Origin: an uncultured Aquimarina sp.
GTDB taxonomy: Bacteria > Bacteroidota > Bacteroidia > Flavobacteriales > Flavobacteriaceae
NCBI GenBank assembly: GCA_947503135.1
Contig: CANNCQ010000003.1
Location: 62,001 to 126,000 of the forward strand
Direction of reading: 5' to 3'
Length of the DNA: 64,000 nt
Part shown: piece by piece, positions 34,324 through 43,285 of the stretch
How positions within the stretch are numbered: position 1 is the first letter of the stretch
How the letters are laid out: each line of letters opens with the position of its first letter
Notes under the pieces: generated by a model
The model's database searches: none
Told to the model about the DNA's origin: nothing
The model's input: only the letters and a program-made list of their open reading frames with translations
Position numbers and translations under genes: made by a program

Positions 34324-34752
34324 TTGAAAGCTTTAGATAACCTTCCTAAAAACACACAAATCATTCTCTTTGACGGTGTTTGTAATTTATGTAATGGTGC
34401 GGTTCAATTTATTATCGAAAGAGATAAAAATAAGGTATTTCGCTACGCTTCCTTACAAAGTGACATTGGAAAACGGCTTTTGGCTGAGCGACAAATAGAT
34501 CCCTTAAAAATTGACTCTATAATACTTATTAATCCCGATGTAGCTTACTATATAAAATCGTCAGCTGCCCTGCAAGCTGCTAAAAAACTTAGTGGTCCAT
34601 ATCATTATTTAAGCTTCTTATTGTTTATCCCTACACAAATTAGAGATTGGGTATATGATTTTATAGCCAAAAACCGTTACCGGTGGTTTGGAAAAAAAGA
34701 AGCCTGTTGGATTCCAACTCCAGAACTTAAGGAGTTGTTTTTAGACAATTAA
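34324..34752 (+). CDS. DCC-family thiol-disulfide oxidoreductase-like protein (DUF393)
   Basis: 142 residues from TTG. The signature FDGVCNLCNGAVQFIIERD carries the D-G-x-C-x2-C motif; FRYASLQSDIGKRLL and a C-terminal WFGKKEACWIPTPELKELF complete the fold. Family members are predicted redox proteins of unknown substrate. Single gene. Confidence 0.88.
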   Translation: MKALDNLPKNTQIILFDGVCNLCNGAVQFIIERDKNKVFRYASLQSDIGKRLLAERQIDPLKIDSIILINPDVAYYIKSSAALQAAKKLSGPYHYLSFLLFIPTQIRDWVYDFIAKNRYRWFGKKEACWIPTPELKELFLDN

Positions 34753-34774
34753 TAGTTATACCTGAAGGTTTGAT

Positions 34775-35386
34775 TTAGATTTTAGAAAAATAACTACTAA
34801 TTCCCGTCAAAATACTCTGCACTGCGTAAGATGCTAAAATTAGTCCCATAATTTTACTTATAACAGTAATTCCGTAATTACCAATTCGCTTTTGAAGATG
34901 GTTAGCTGCTAGTAAAATTATACATGTAATTGCTATAACCAACATAACAATAACTGTAGTTACAAACTGCTGTCCAATAGTATACAAGTGATTATCTGTC
35001 ATTAAAACTACTGCCATTATTGCTCCAGGAGAAGCTATTGATGGTATTGCAATTGGAAAAATAGTAACATGTTTATAGTCGGTAATTCGGTTTTTTTCAA
35101 GTTCAGGTTTTCCGTCTCCAAATATCATTGTTAATGCAAATAAAAATAATATTACTCCTCCCGAAATTTGAAAAGCGTCTAACGACACTGACATTCCCTC
35201 TAAAATTAATTGCCCTATAACTATAAAAAACAACAAAATCAAAAAGGCTATTACCGAAGCTCGAATAGCAATTTTCTTTTTATGAGCAGCATCAAACTCT
35301 TTAGTTCCTTCAAGGTATACAGGGACAGAACCAATCGGGTCGATAACTGCAAACACAAAAAATATTGTTGTTAAAATCTCAACCAT
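34775..35386 (-). CDS. MarC-family membrane protein
   Basis: 203 residues, six membrane helices. VIDPIGSVPVYLEG near the start and SPGAIMAVVLMTDN in the middle are family signatures. Function of MarC proteins is unclear; a transporter role is often assumed. Operon with nothing obvious; MscS follows upstream on the same strand. Confidence 0.88.
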   Translation of the reverse strand: MVEILTTIFFVFAVIDPIGSVPVYLEGTKEFDAAHKKKIAIRASVIAFLILLFFIVIGQLILEGMSVSLDAFQISGGVILFLFALTMIFGDGKPELEKNRITDYKHVTIFPIAIPSIASPGAIMAVVLMTDNHLYTIGQQFVTTVIVMLVIAITCIILLAANHLQKRIGNYGITVISKIMGLILASYAVQSILTGISSYFSKI

Positions 35387-35476
35387 TTTACGGTTTTTAT
35401 TTAGTGTATATAAGTAAAGCTAAAACAAATAAAGTACTCATTATATTAAATCTTGTTAAATATATCCTAACCATCC

Positions 35477-36538
35477 TTAATCTTTAGCCAAATGAACCGT
35501 TTGCGTAGGAAATGCAAATTCTAGATCTGCTGCTTCAAAACGTTTTAAAATTTCCAAATTCATTACACTTTGTGTTTTAGCTATATCAGCTCCTTTACGG
35601 ATGTAATAAATAAATGTAATATCAAGAGAAGAAGCTCCAAATCCTGCAAAAAAAGTAACCGCCTCTTCGGTTACTAATTCTTGATTTTCTGCATTAATAT
35701 CCCTCAAAATTTCTAAAGCCATTTCCATTTTATCGGAAGAAGTGTCGTAAGTCAACCCGAGTTGTAATACAATTTTTCGGGTTAATTCTAGCGCAACATT
35801 TTCAACACTATTATGTATGAATTTAGCATTAGGTATGGTTACTAGAGTCCCTCCCAAAGTACGTATACGCGAACGACGAATTCCTATTTCTTCAACAGTT
35901 CCATCAAAACCGTCGATACGAATTCTATCTTTTGTTTGAAATGGCTTGTCTGTAAAAACAGACATTCCTCCAAAAATATTTTCGATATAATCTTTAGCTG
36001 CTAAAGCAAAAGCTAATCCCCCAATTCCTAAACCTGCAACAAGTGCGCTTACATTATAGCCCGCATAGTTAAGGCTAATAATAATACCCATTGACCAAAT
36101 CGCTATAAAAACTAACTGCTTTATTACAGGCATTAATTGATCATCATAAGTAGATTCTGTTTTTAAAACAAGCTTCTTAATATACTTATCTAAGAGCGCT
36201 CTTATTAATCGAACTAAAAACCAAGTAATCATTAAAATTATAATGATGTGGTATAACTTATCATTAACAGATCGTAATTTATCACCAATACTCAGTTGTT
36301 CAACCCCTAAGTAAAAACCTATTACCACTATTCCGATTAACAAGGGACGATGCATTGTTGTAAAAATAATATCGTCTAGCTGTGATTTTGATTTTGAAAC
36401 AAAACCCTTAATTATTTTCTTTAGAATGAAAAAAATGATTTTTGCAACAAAAAAACCTCCCACAATATAAGCAACTGCAATTAATAGTTGTTGTATTGAA
36501 TTGCCCAAAATAACTGTAGATAAAAAGTCTTGCATCAT
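35477..36538 (-). CDS. MscS-type mechanosensitive channel
   Basis: 353 residues. Three to four membrane helices then the MscS core: pore helix ALVAGLGIGGLAFALAAKDYIENIFGG with Ala/Gly packing, followed by beta domain FQTKDRIRIDGFDGTVEEIGIRRSRIRT. Releases solutes on osmotic downshock. Start chosen at one of two adjacent ATG codons (MMQDF). Confidence 0.9.
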   Translation of the reverse strand: MMQDFLSTVILGNSIQQLLIAVAYIVGGFFVAKIIFFILKKIIKGFVSKSKSQLDDIIFTTMHRPLLIGIVVIGFYLGVEQLSIGDKLRSVNDKLYHIIIILMITWFLVRLIRALLDKYIKKLVLKTESTYDDQLMPVIKQLVFIAIWSMGIIISLNYAGYNVSALVAGLGIGGLAFALAAKDYIENIFGGMSVFTDKPFQTKDRIRIDGFDGTVEEIGIRRSRIRTLGGTLVTIPNAKFIHNSVENVALELTRKIVLQLGLTYDTSSDKMEMALEILRDINAENQELVTEEAVTFFAGFGASSLDITFIYYIRKGADIAKTQSVMNLEILKRFEAADLEFAFPTQTVHLAKD

Positions 36539-36578
36539 TTTTTAATTTAGGTACAAACCTCGATCTTTTATAATTAAT

Positions 36579-37895
36579 TTACAACTCATCGTTCCAGTTT
36601 TTAGGAGCTGGTTTTTTTATTTTCTCCAAGCTTTTTGCTATAATTGTTGCCACGGTAGCATCACCTGTAACATTAATTGTTGTTCGTAGCATATCCAAAG
36701 GCCTATCCATAGCAAAAATTAAAGCCAAACCAATAGGCAAACTACTTGGAGGGAAGCCTACAGTTTCCAAAACAATCACTAGCATAACCATTCCTGCACC
36801 GGGCACTGCTGCCGACCCTATTGATGCTAACAAAGCAGTAAGAATTATTGTTAGTTGATTTGAAAAAGTTAAGCCTTCTGGCCATAAAACTTGCATAATA
36901 AAAACTGCCGCTACCGCTTGGTATAGACTTGTTCCGTCCATATTAATAGTTGCTCCCACAGGCAGTACAAAACTAGATACTTCCTGATCCACCCCCACAT
37001 GCTCTTCTACTCTTTCCATAGTTACGGGCAATGTTGCCGCACTGGAACTTGTAGAAAACGCTAGTAATTGAGCAGGACTAATTTGTTTTAAAAACCAAAA
37101 TGGCGATTTTTTTACATAAAATTTAATTAACAACATGTAAACCAACACCATGCAAATTAATCCTGAAACCACAATTAAAGCATATTTTAATAACGCCAAT
37201 AAAATATCTGGATCATCGGCAGTAACTACTACGTTTGCTAGTAATGAAAAAACGGCAATAGGTGCCATTAACATAATAACATCCACCATTTTTAGAATAA
37301 CACTATTTAAGCTATCGAAAAAGTTTTTTAAGGGCTTGCTTTCTTTTTCGGGTACTAAAAGCATACAGATTCCTAATAAAATAGAAAAGAAAATTACTTG
37401 CAACATCATCTTATTATTAGACATTGCTTGTATTGCGTTTTTAGGAACCATATCCACTAAAAACTGTAGTGGGCCACTACTTTGTTGTTTAGAAGCTTCG
37501 GCTATACGGGAAGAAATTTTGGAATTCCCTACATAAGTATTGGTCAGCTTCTCAATAGTTTCGCTTGTAATTCCAGCGCCTGGCTGAAAAACATTTACTA
37601 AAGTCAACCCTATAATTATAGCTACCACTGTTGTGGCTATGTATATAAGTACCGTTCGACCTCCCATTTTTTTGAACTTTGAAATATCTTTTAAATCCGA
37701 TATTCCTTTTATTAAGGAAGCAATAATTAAAGGAACTGCTATTAGCTTTAATAAATTAATAAAAATAGTCCCAACTGGCTTAATCCAATCACTTATAAAA
37801 CTAGGTCCCCAATGCACTAAAGTCAATACAAAACCTACGATTATACCTAAGAGCATTCCTACAAGAATTTGCCAATGCAGTGCTATTTTTTTCAT
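36579..37895 (-). CDS. Dicarboxylate/amino acid:cation symporter
   Basis: 438 residues, DAACS (GltP/DctA) family. Hairpin Ser motif FSTSSSAATLPVTMERVEE, the NMDGTSLYQ ion-site segment and the LDMLRTTINVTGDA C-terminal helix are visible. Imports glutamate, aspartate or C4-dicarboxylates with Na+ or H+; which one is not decidable. Confidence 0.9.
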   Translation of the reverse strand: MKKIALHWQILVGMLLGIIVGFVLTLVHWGPSFISDWIKPVGTIFINLLKLIAVPLIIASLIKGISDLKDISKFKKMGGRTVLIYIATTVVAIIIGLTLVNVFQPGAGITSETIEKLTNTYVGNSKISSRIAEASKQQSSGPLQFLVDMVPKNAIQAMSNNKMMLQVIFFSILLGICMLLVPEKESKPLKNFFDSLNSVILKMVDVIMLMAPIAVFSLLANVVVTADDPDILLALLKYALIVVSGLICMVLVYMLLIKFYVKKSPFWFLKQISPAQLLAFSTSSSAATLPVTMERVEEHVGVDQEVSSFVLPVGATINMDGTSLYQAVAAVFIMQVLWPEGLTFSNQLTIILTALLASIGSAAVPGAGMVMLVIVLETVGFPPSSLPIGLALIFAMDRPLDMLRTTINVTGDATVATIIAKSLEKIKKPAPKNWNDEL

Positions 37896-37980
37896 TCCTT
37901 ATACCCTTTATTTATTTGAATTGCCTCTTGGCTATACTTTAATTCTAAAGTACGCTCTTATACAAAAAACTACTATTTAC

Positions 37981-40815
37981 TTACTTTTTTTCGGGCAATA
38001 ATGTTGCTACCATTTCAGGTTCGTCAATTAGTTTTGAAGCTGTTTTTTTAACGTATTCAGCAGTAATTGATTTGTCGAGTTTATCGTTTTCAAACAAGGT
38101 TTCCATTGGCTTTTTCCAATACACTCTATTATGCATTTGAGTCAACCAAAATCCATTTTGTCGCAACTGTTTTTTTCGAGCTAAAACCCATTGTTCTTTT
38201 ACACTTTCCACCTCTTCCTCCGAAGGGCCTGTTTTCAGAAAAGCCTGTAACACTTTTTGAACTTCAACCTTTAAATCTTCAACATTTTTAGGGTCACATT
38301 CAAAACGTATACTCCCTTCATACCTTTCGATTGGTCGTTTATTATGACCAAATGAGACTTGCACCCCGTAGGTTCCCGCTTTTTCTTCACGAATAGCATT
38401 TCTTAATTTGCGCTCTAAAATCGTAGAAAAAATAGCTATTGCTTTACTTTCTTTGGGGTTATAGGCCGCCTTATGACTAAAATTAATTTGCACTTGAGCT
38501 TTTTCTGCAATACCCTTATACACTGTAAGTGTATTAGTACTTAATTTTTTATCAAATTCATGAAGTTTAAACATTTCTCTTTGAGTAATACTTGGTAATG
38601 ATCCTAAATATAATTCTGCAAAATCTTTTAATTTCTCTTCTTCAAAATCTCCAATAAAAAAGAATTTAAAATCACCCGCATTTGCAAATCGATCTACATA
38701 ACTACTATACACTTTTTCATACGAAACGCCATCCGCTATTTTCTCAAAATTATTATCTTCAAATACATTTATATACCTAGGATTAACTTCATTGTACACA
38801 TTCGAAATTCTATTTTGAAATACTCGTTTTGGATTAAGTAATTGATTTTTCAACCATTCTTTACTTCGGCTTAACACCGTATTGTAAGTTTCTTCATCTT
38901 TATTAACACTCAAAAAATTCAAATGTATTAATTGAAATAAGGTTTCCATATCGGTAACTTTAGAGTTTCCTACAAACCCTTCGTCATAAGCGGCTACATA
39001 GCTATTTAAACTTACTTGTTTGCCCGATAACACTTTTTGAAGTTCGTAAGTTTTAAAACCACTTATCCCTGTGCTACTAGCATAACTCAATAAATTAGCT
39101 ACTCCTTTTGCTTCTTTATCCGAAAATAGTGAGGTGCCGCCATAACTAAATGCTTTAAAGCCGATGTAATCGGTGTCAAAATCTGTTTTTTTATAAAATA
39201 CCTCAACTCCATTACTCAACACTATTTTACTAATATCATAAGCCAAACTTTCGTTAGAAGTAATACTCCCTTTGGTTGGTAATGTTTCTAATAGTGAATC
39301 ACGTAACAATTTACTTTCATAGGCCTTAATAGTGGTATTGTTTTCAACTTCAGTAATCGCTTGTAAAACCTCTTGTTTTTTTGGTACTACAACACCTTCT
39401 TTTTTAGGCACTAGTATTAAAATATTTTGATTTTCTCTGCGGTAATATTGTTTCAATTGATTTTGAATAGCTTCCAAATTCACAGAAGGCACAATATTTT
39501 TTTTGAATTCGTACTCCCAATCTACAGAGGTTAATGCCCAATTTTCTTTATATTCAGATAGCAATGTTGTTATTAATGCTTTTGAATAGCGCTCGTTTTT
39601 TTGATTAATAACTGTTTCGTTATCCGAAAGTACATTTTTCTTTGCATTTGCTAATTCGGTAGCAGTAAATCCGAATCTATAAGCACGCTCTAACTCGGTG
39701 TACAACGATTTAATTCCACGAATTACTTTGCCTTCGGCTATGCCTGCTCCTACGGATAAACTGTTCAAATTCGTAACTAATGTTCCCGATCTGTATGCGC
39801 CCGCTCCTAAAAAAGGAGGATCTTTTTTAAATGATAACTCTTGAAAACGATTGTTAAGCATTTGCATTAAAATATCGTCTATCACTGCTGATTTAAGTTC
39901 TTTGATTAAAGCCCCATCGACTTCTTGTTTTTCTTTATCTAAAAAACCTATTTGAATGCCAGTAGAGGTTAATTCGGGATCAGTGATTATTTTAACCTTT
40001 TTTTCTGCATGAAATAAATTGTTAGTATATTCTTCTAATTTGGTTTCATTTTCTGGGTTTACAAGTTTCGAAAAATGTTTTTTGATTTTTTCTTCGGCGT
40101 AAGCCTCATCAATATCCCCTACTATGGCAATAGACATTAAATTAGGACGGTACCAAGTGGTGTAAAAATCTCGTAAACGCTGTGGTTCAAAATTTAGAAT
40201 ACTTTCTTCCGTACCTATAGGCAATCTATTTCGCTCCCTAGTATCTTTATAAAAAGCGTCAAATGCTCCATTCCAAATACGCTCAGTAAGTCCTTTTAAT
40301 CGCAATCGATACTCTTCCATTACCACACCGCGTTCGGCTTCGATCTCCTCATCTTCTAACAATGCATTATGCGACCAATCTTCTAAAATTTGAAAAGCTG
40401 TATCAACCTTTTCTATATCTTCTGTAGGAATACTTAATTTATAAACTGTTTCATCAAATCCTGTATGAGCATTAAGGTCTGCTCCAAACTTAAGCCCTAT
40501 ACTCTCCAAATACTCTATAATTTTATGTTTGGGAAAGTTTTTGGTTCCATTAAACAAAAGATGTTCTAAAATATGCGCTAACCCTAATTGATCTGCTTCC
40601 TCCTGTAACGAACCCGCTTTAATCATCAAACGCATTTCGACTGTTTTTTTAGGGCGATCATTTTTTAGGATGTAATATTTCAATCCATTGTCTAACTGCC
40701 CTCTTACCACAGCTGTATCTTTAGGAATTGAATTTTCAAAATTTAATTCTCCTATATTTTTTTGTGCAAAAATCAAGCTTGACAACAATAAAAAAAGTAA
40801 TTGAAGGTATTTCAT
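37981..40815 (-). CDS. M16 family zinc peptidase, periplasmic
   Basis: 944 residues, signal peptide MKYLQLLFLLLSSLIFAQ. Active half at the N-terminus: LAHILEHLLFNGT (HxxEH) with the third ligand in EAERGVVMEEY. The second, inactive half repeats the fold. Full-length double-domain insulinase type as typical for Bacteroidota pitrilysin-like proteins. Probably degrades peptides in the periplasm or outer membrane. Confidence 0.92.
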   Translation of the reverse strand: MKYLQLLFLLLSSLIFAQKNIGELNFENSIPKDTAVVRGQLDNGLKYYILKNDRPKKTVEMRLMIKAGSLQEEADQLGLAHILEHLLFNGTKNFPKHKIIEYLESIGLKFGADLNAHTGFDETVYKLSIPTEDIEKVDTAFQILEDWSHNALLEDEEIEAERGVVMEEYRLRLKGLTERIWNGAFDAFYKDTRERNRLPIGTEESILNFEPQRLRDFYTTWYRPNLMSIAIVGDIDEAYAEEKIKKHFSKLVNPENETKLEEYTNNLFHAEKKVKIITDPELTSTGIQIGFLDKEKQEVDGALIKELKSAVIDDILMQMLNNRFQELSFKKDPPFLGAGAYRSGTLVTNLNSLSVGAGIAEGKVIRGIKSLYTELERAYRFGFTATELANAKKNVLSDNETVINQKNERYSKALITTLLSEYKENWALTSVDWEYEFKKNIVPSVNLEAIQNQLKQYYRRENQNILILVPKKEGVVVPKKQEVLQAITEVENNTTIKAYESKLLRDSLLETLPTKGSITSNESLAYDISKIVLSNGVEVFYKKTDFDTDYIGFKAFSYGGTSLFSDKEAKGVANLLSYASSTGISGFKTYELQKVLSGKQVSLNSYVAAYDEGFVGNSKVTDMETLFQLIHLNFLSVNKDEETYNTVLSRSKEWLKNQLLNPKRVFQNRISNVYNEVNPRYINVFEDNNFEKIADGVSYEKVYSSYVDRFANAGDFKFFFIGDFEEEKLKDFAELYLGSLPSITQREMFKLHEFDKKLSTNTLTVYKGIAEKAQVQINFSHKAAYNPKESKAIAIFSTILERKLRNAIREEKAGTYGVQVSFGHNKRPIERYEGSIRFECDPKNVEDLKVEVQKVLQAFLKTGPSEEEVESVKEQWVLARKKQLRQNGFWLTQMHNRVYWKKPMETLFENDKLDKSITAEYVKKTASKLIDEPEMVATLLPEKK

Positions 40816-41044
40816 TCGTAAGGTTTTGCTTAAAATTTAATATAAATAAGTATTTAACATTTTAAAGAACTGCATATTATAAAAAAGGTTTCATTAAGGT
40901 GTGAAAATTATTCTAAAGTTTGATTAAAAGTGAAAAAAACAGCAGTCTTCATTAACAATGAACCTAAATAATCCTAATAAATTAAGCAATCAATACTCTA
41001 TATATCAGTATATTTGAAAATTAATTAACTATAATTTCTTAACT

Positions 41045-42343
41045 ATGAAAAAACTATTTTTAGTAGGATTTACCTCTTTATTCATTATGACCTCATGTAG
41101 TAGCGATGATGATAGCTCCAACAACTCGAATGAATCAGGGACTCCTAAAATTGAAGGTTCACTAACGCCTGAAGAAGGAAAAAAACAATTGGAAGATAAT
41201 GCTATCCAACTTTTAAATAAAATTGAAGATTTCGAAAATGATAGCGCCTTAAATGAAATTATTGAGTTAGCAGAATTTTTAAGTGCTGATAATTCTTCTC
41301 CTAAACATTTAAACGGGTTTCAATTAACAGCAGTAAACTCTATAATAAATCTTTCTAATGCTAAAAACAGTGTTTTAGACACAGCACTAAATCAAACTAC
41401 AGCAGTAGAAACAACAACATTAGAAGATTTCAATAATGAGAAAGGAGTGTATACTTGGAATCCTGCATTAAAAGGTGGAGAAGGTGATTTTGAAAAAACT
41501 GGAAACAGTGATGATATCATTTACAATATTGCGTTTAACGGAAAAAACGCTGTATTTACTGTAAGTGAATTTGATACGACATTTGCAAAGGACGATGCAG
41601 AAGTACCTACAAAAGCTGTTGCACAATTGAATATTGGTAGCACTACAGTGTTTTCTCAAAACTACACAGCCTCAATCGACACCGGAAAAACAGTCCCTAA
41701 TAATTTTAGCAACACTACCAAAATTGGTGCATTTAGTTTAGTTACTGAATACTCTAATAGTAATAATCAATCGCTGACTCAGTCTTTTCAATTTAAAATA
41801 GGCAATGACGTAATTGCAGGATACAACTACACTACTGAAGGAAACTTTAATGAAGTTGAAAATGATAGTGCTGAATTTACAGATGTTTTAGATAACGCTA
41901 CCGTTTCTTTACAGTTTTTAAATGCAACGTTGGTAACTAAAGCAAATGATGATAATGTAAACCCTGAATCTGAATTAACTATTGATGAAGTAATTGAGTT
42001 ATTAAACAACAATATAAACTCAGAACTAATTATCAATAATAAGTCTATTGCTAAAAATCAATTTTATAAAGATCAAGAAGAATTTCCTGTTTTTAATTTT
42101 GATCCAAACACTGGTGATTTAAATGAAACAACTGAAACCGAAGATATAATTAATGCTCGCTTCCTATTTGAAGATGGTACCACGGCTGACTTTGACACCT
42201 ATTTCGATAATTCTTTTTCAAATACAGAAGACAAATTTGAAAGTGTTTTTGATGTTTACACAAATCTTTTTGAAGACATCAATTTTAATTCTGGTGATGA
42301 CAATAAAGAAATTTCTATTAACACAGAACCAGCAGTATTTTAA
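41045..42343 (+). CDS. Large lipoprotein, unknown function
   Basis: 432 residues with lipobox FIMTSCSSDDD (Cys 18) followed by a Ser/Asp/Asn linker that in Bacteroidota resembles the lipoprotein export signal. The rest is acidic, Asn- and Thr-rich with beta-strand-like repeats, and contains EEGKKQLEDNAIQLLNKIED near the start. No family recognised; likely surface-exposed. It has its own terminator downstream. Confidence 0.8.
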   Translation: MKKLFLVGFTSLFIMTSCSSDDDSSNNSNESGTPKIEGSLTPEEGKKQLEDNAIQLLNKIEDFENDSALNEIIELAEFLSADNSSPKHLNGFQLTAVNSIINLSNAKNSVLDTALNQTTAVETTTLEDFNNEKGVYTWNPALKGGEGDFEKTGNSDDIIYNIAFNGKNAVFTVSEFDTTFAKDDAEVPTKAVAQLNIGSTTVFSQNYTASIDTGKTVPNNFSNTTKIGAFSLVTEYSNSNNQSLTQSFQFKIGNDVIAGYNYTTEGNFNEVENDSAEFTDVLDNATVSLQFLNATLVTKANDDNVNPESELTIDEVIELLNNNINSELIINNKSIAKNQFYKDQEEFPVFNFDPNTGDLNETTETEDIINARFLFEDGTTADFDTYFDNSFSNTEDKFESVFDVYTNLFEDINFNSGDDNKEISINTEPAVF

Positions 42344-42380
42344 GAGTTTTAATTCTCTAAATACAGATTTGTAATAAGGA

Positions 42381-42413
42381 GAGGCTATCAGAAATGATAG
42401 TCTTTTTTTTATT
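42381..42413 (+). terminator. Terminator after the lipoprotein gene
   Basis: AGGCTATCA/TGATAGTCT stem (one G-U) followed by eight T; also close to the 3' end of the convergent DUF4249 gene. Confidence 0.82.
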
Positions 42414-43272
42414 TTGGTATTTTAAATTTTATAGCTGTAACATTTTCTCCAGACCAATACCCGAAAGCTCCATTAGAAATATTCGAAGGTACTTCTTGGG
42501 TAAAAGCTGCATTTTCAATAATATCTGACTCTTCTCCCCGTACTTTTTTCCAAAAATCGAATTGCGCTTTAGCAATCGCGATAAGTTTAATTTCAAAAAC
42601 CTCTCCCACAAATAACAAACTCTCTTTTGAGCCGCTAGTAAACCTATTGTAATTAACTATTATCGGAAAGGTTTCGGTAAACACATTCTCTGTACTCACA
42701 ATAAATGGACTTGCAAATTCGAATTTGCTTTCATTTTCGTTTTTAATAAGGATTTTATAATAGCTAGTCTGTTCTTGCCTATTCCTTATCAAAAGTCTTA
42801 CATTTTTAACACCGGGAGTAATTAAACCATCTTTTTGAGCCTGTAAAAAAGTAATATCTTCAACGGTAGCAACCTTAGGGATTTTAGTATGAGCATTAAA
42901 TTCCTTTCCCCTTATGTTAACTGTTAAATTGTATTCCGCATCTATTTCTCCTTTTATTAAATTACTTCTATAAAACAAAAAAGGAAAACGAGAATCATCT
43001 TTTTTCAAGGTTAAAACCTCTGTTACTTCCCCATTTGTTAAAGTTATTTTTGCTTTAGACTCTACAGATTTAGCAACGGTCAAAGAATCTATAACCCCTT
43101 CGAAAAGAATACTATTAGACAAAAATATTTCCGTAAACTCACCTTCTCTAATTTGCCCTTCAACAGTTAATTTATCAGACTTTTCTATTTCAGAGTTAGA
43201 AATAGAACATCCGATTACTGTTAGAGTTATTAATAATATTAATATTTTTTTTAGTAAGACAACTTCTTTCAT
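42409..43272 (-). CDS. DUF4249 lipoprotein
   Basis: About 287 residues from the second ATG (MKEVVLLKK), which places the lipobox LTVIGCS correctly. KLTVEGQIREGEFTEIFLSNS and the PKVATVEDITFLQAQ segments fit DUF4249, a family almost always encoded after a SusC-like TonB receptor. Here it follows the receptor gene by only a few bases. Likely a surface partner of that receptor. Confidence 0.83.
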   Translation of the reverse strand: MKEVVLLKKILILLITLTVIGCSISNSEIEKSDKLTVEGQIREGEFTEIFLSNSILFEGVIDSLTVAKSVESKAKITLTNGEVTEVLTLKKDDSRFPFLFYRSNLIKGEIDAEYNLTVNIRGKEFNAHTKIPKVATVEDITFLQAQKDGLITPGVKNVRLLIRNRQEQTSYYKILIKNENESKFEFASPFIVSTENVFTETFPIIVNYNRFTSGSKESLLFVGEVFEIKLIAIAKAQFDFWKKVRGEESDIIENAAFTQEVPSNISNGAFGYWSGENVTAIKFKIPK

Positions 43273-43285
43273 AAACAAAATCTTT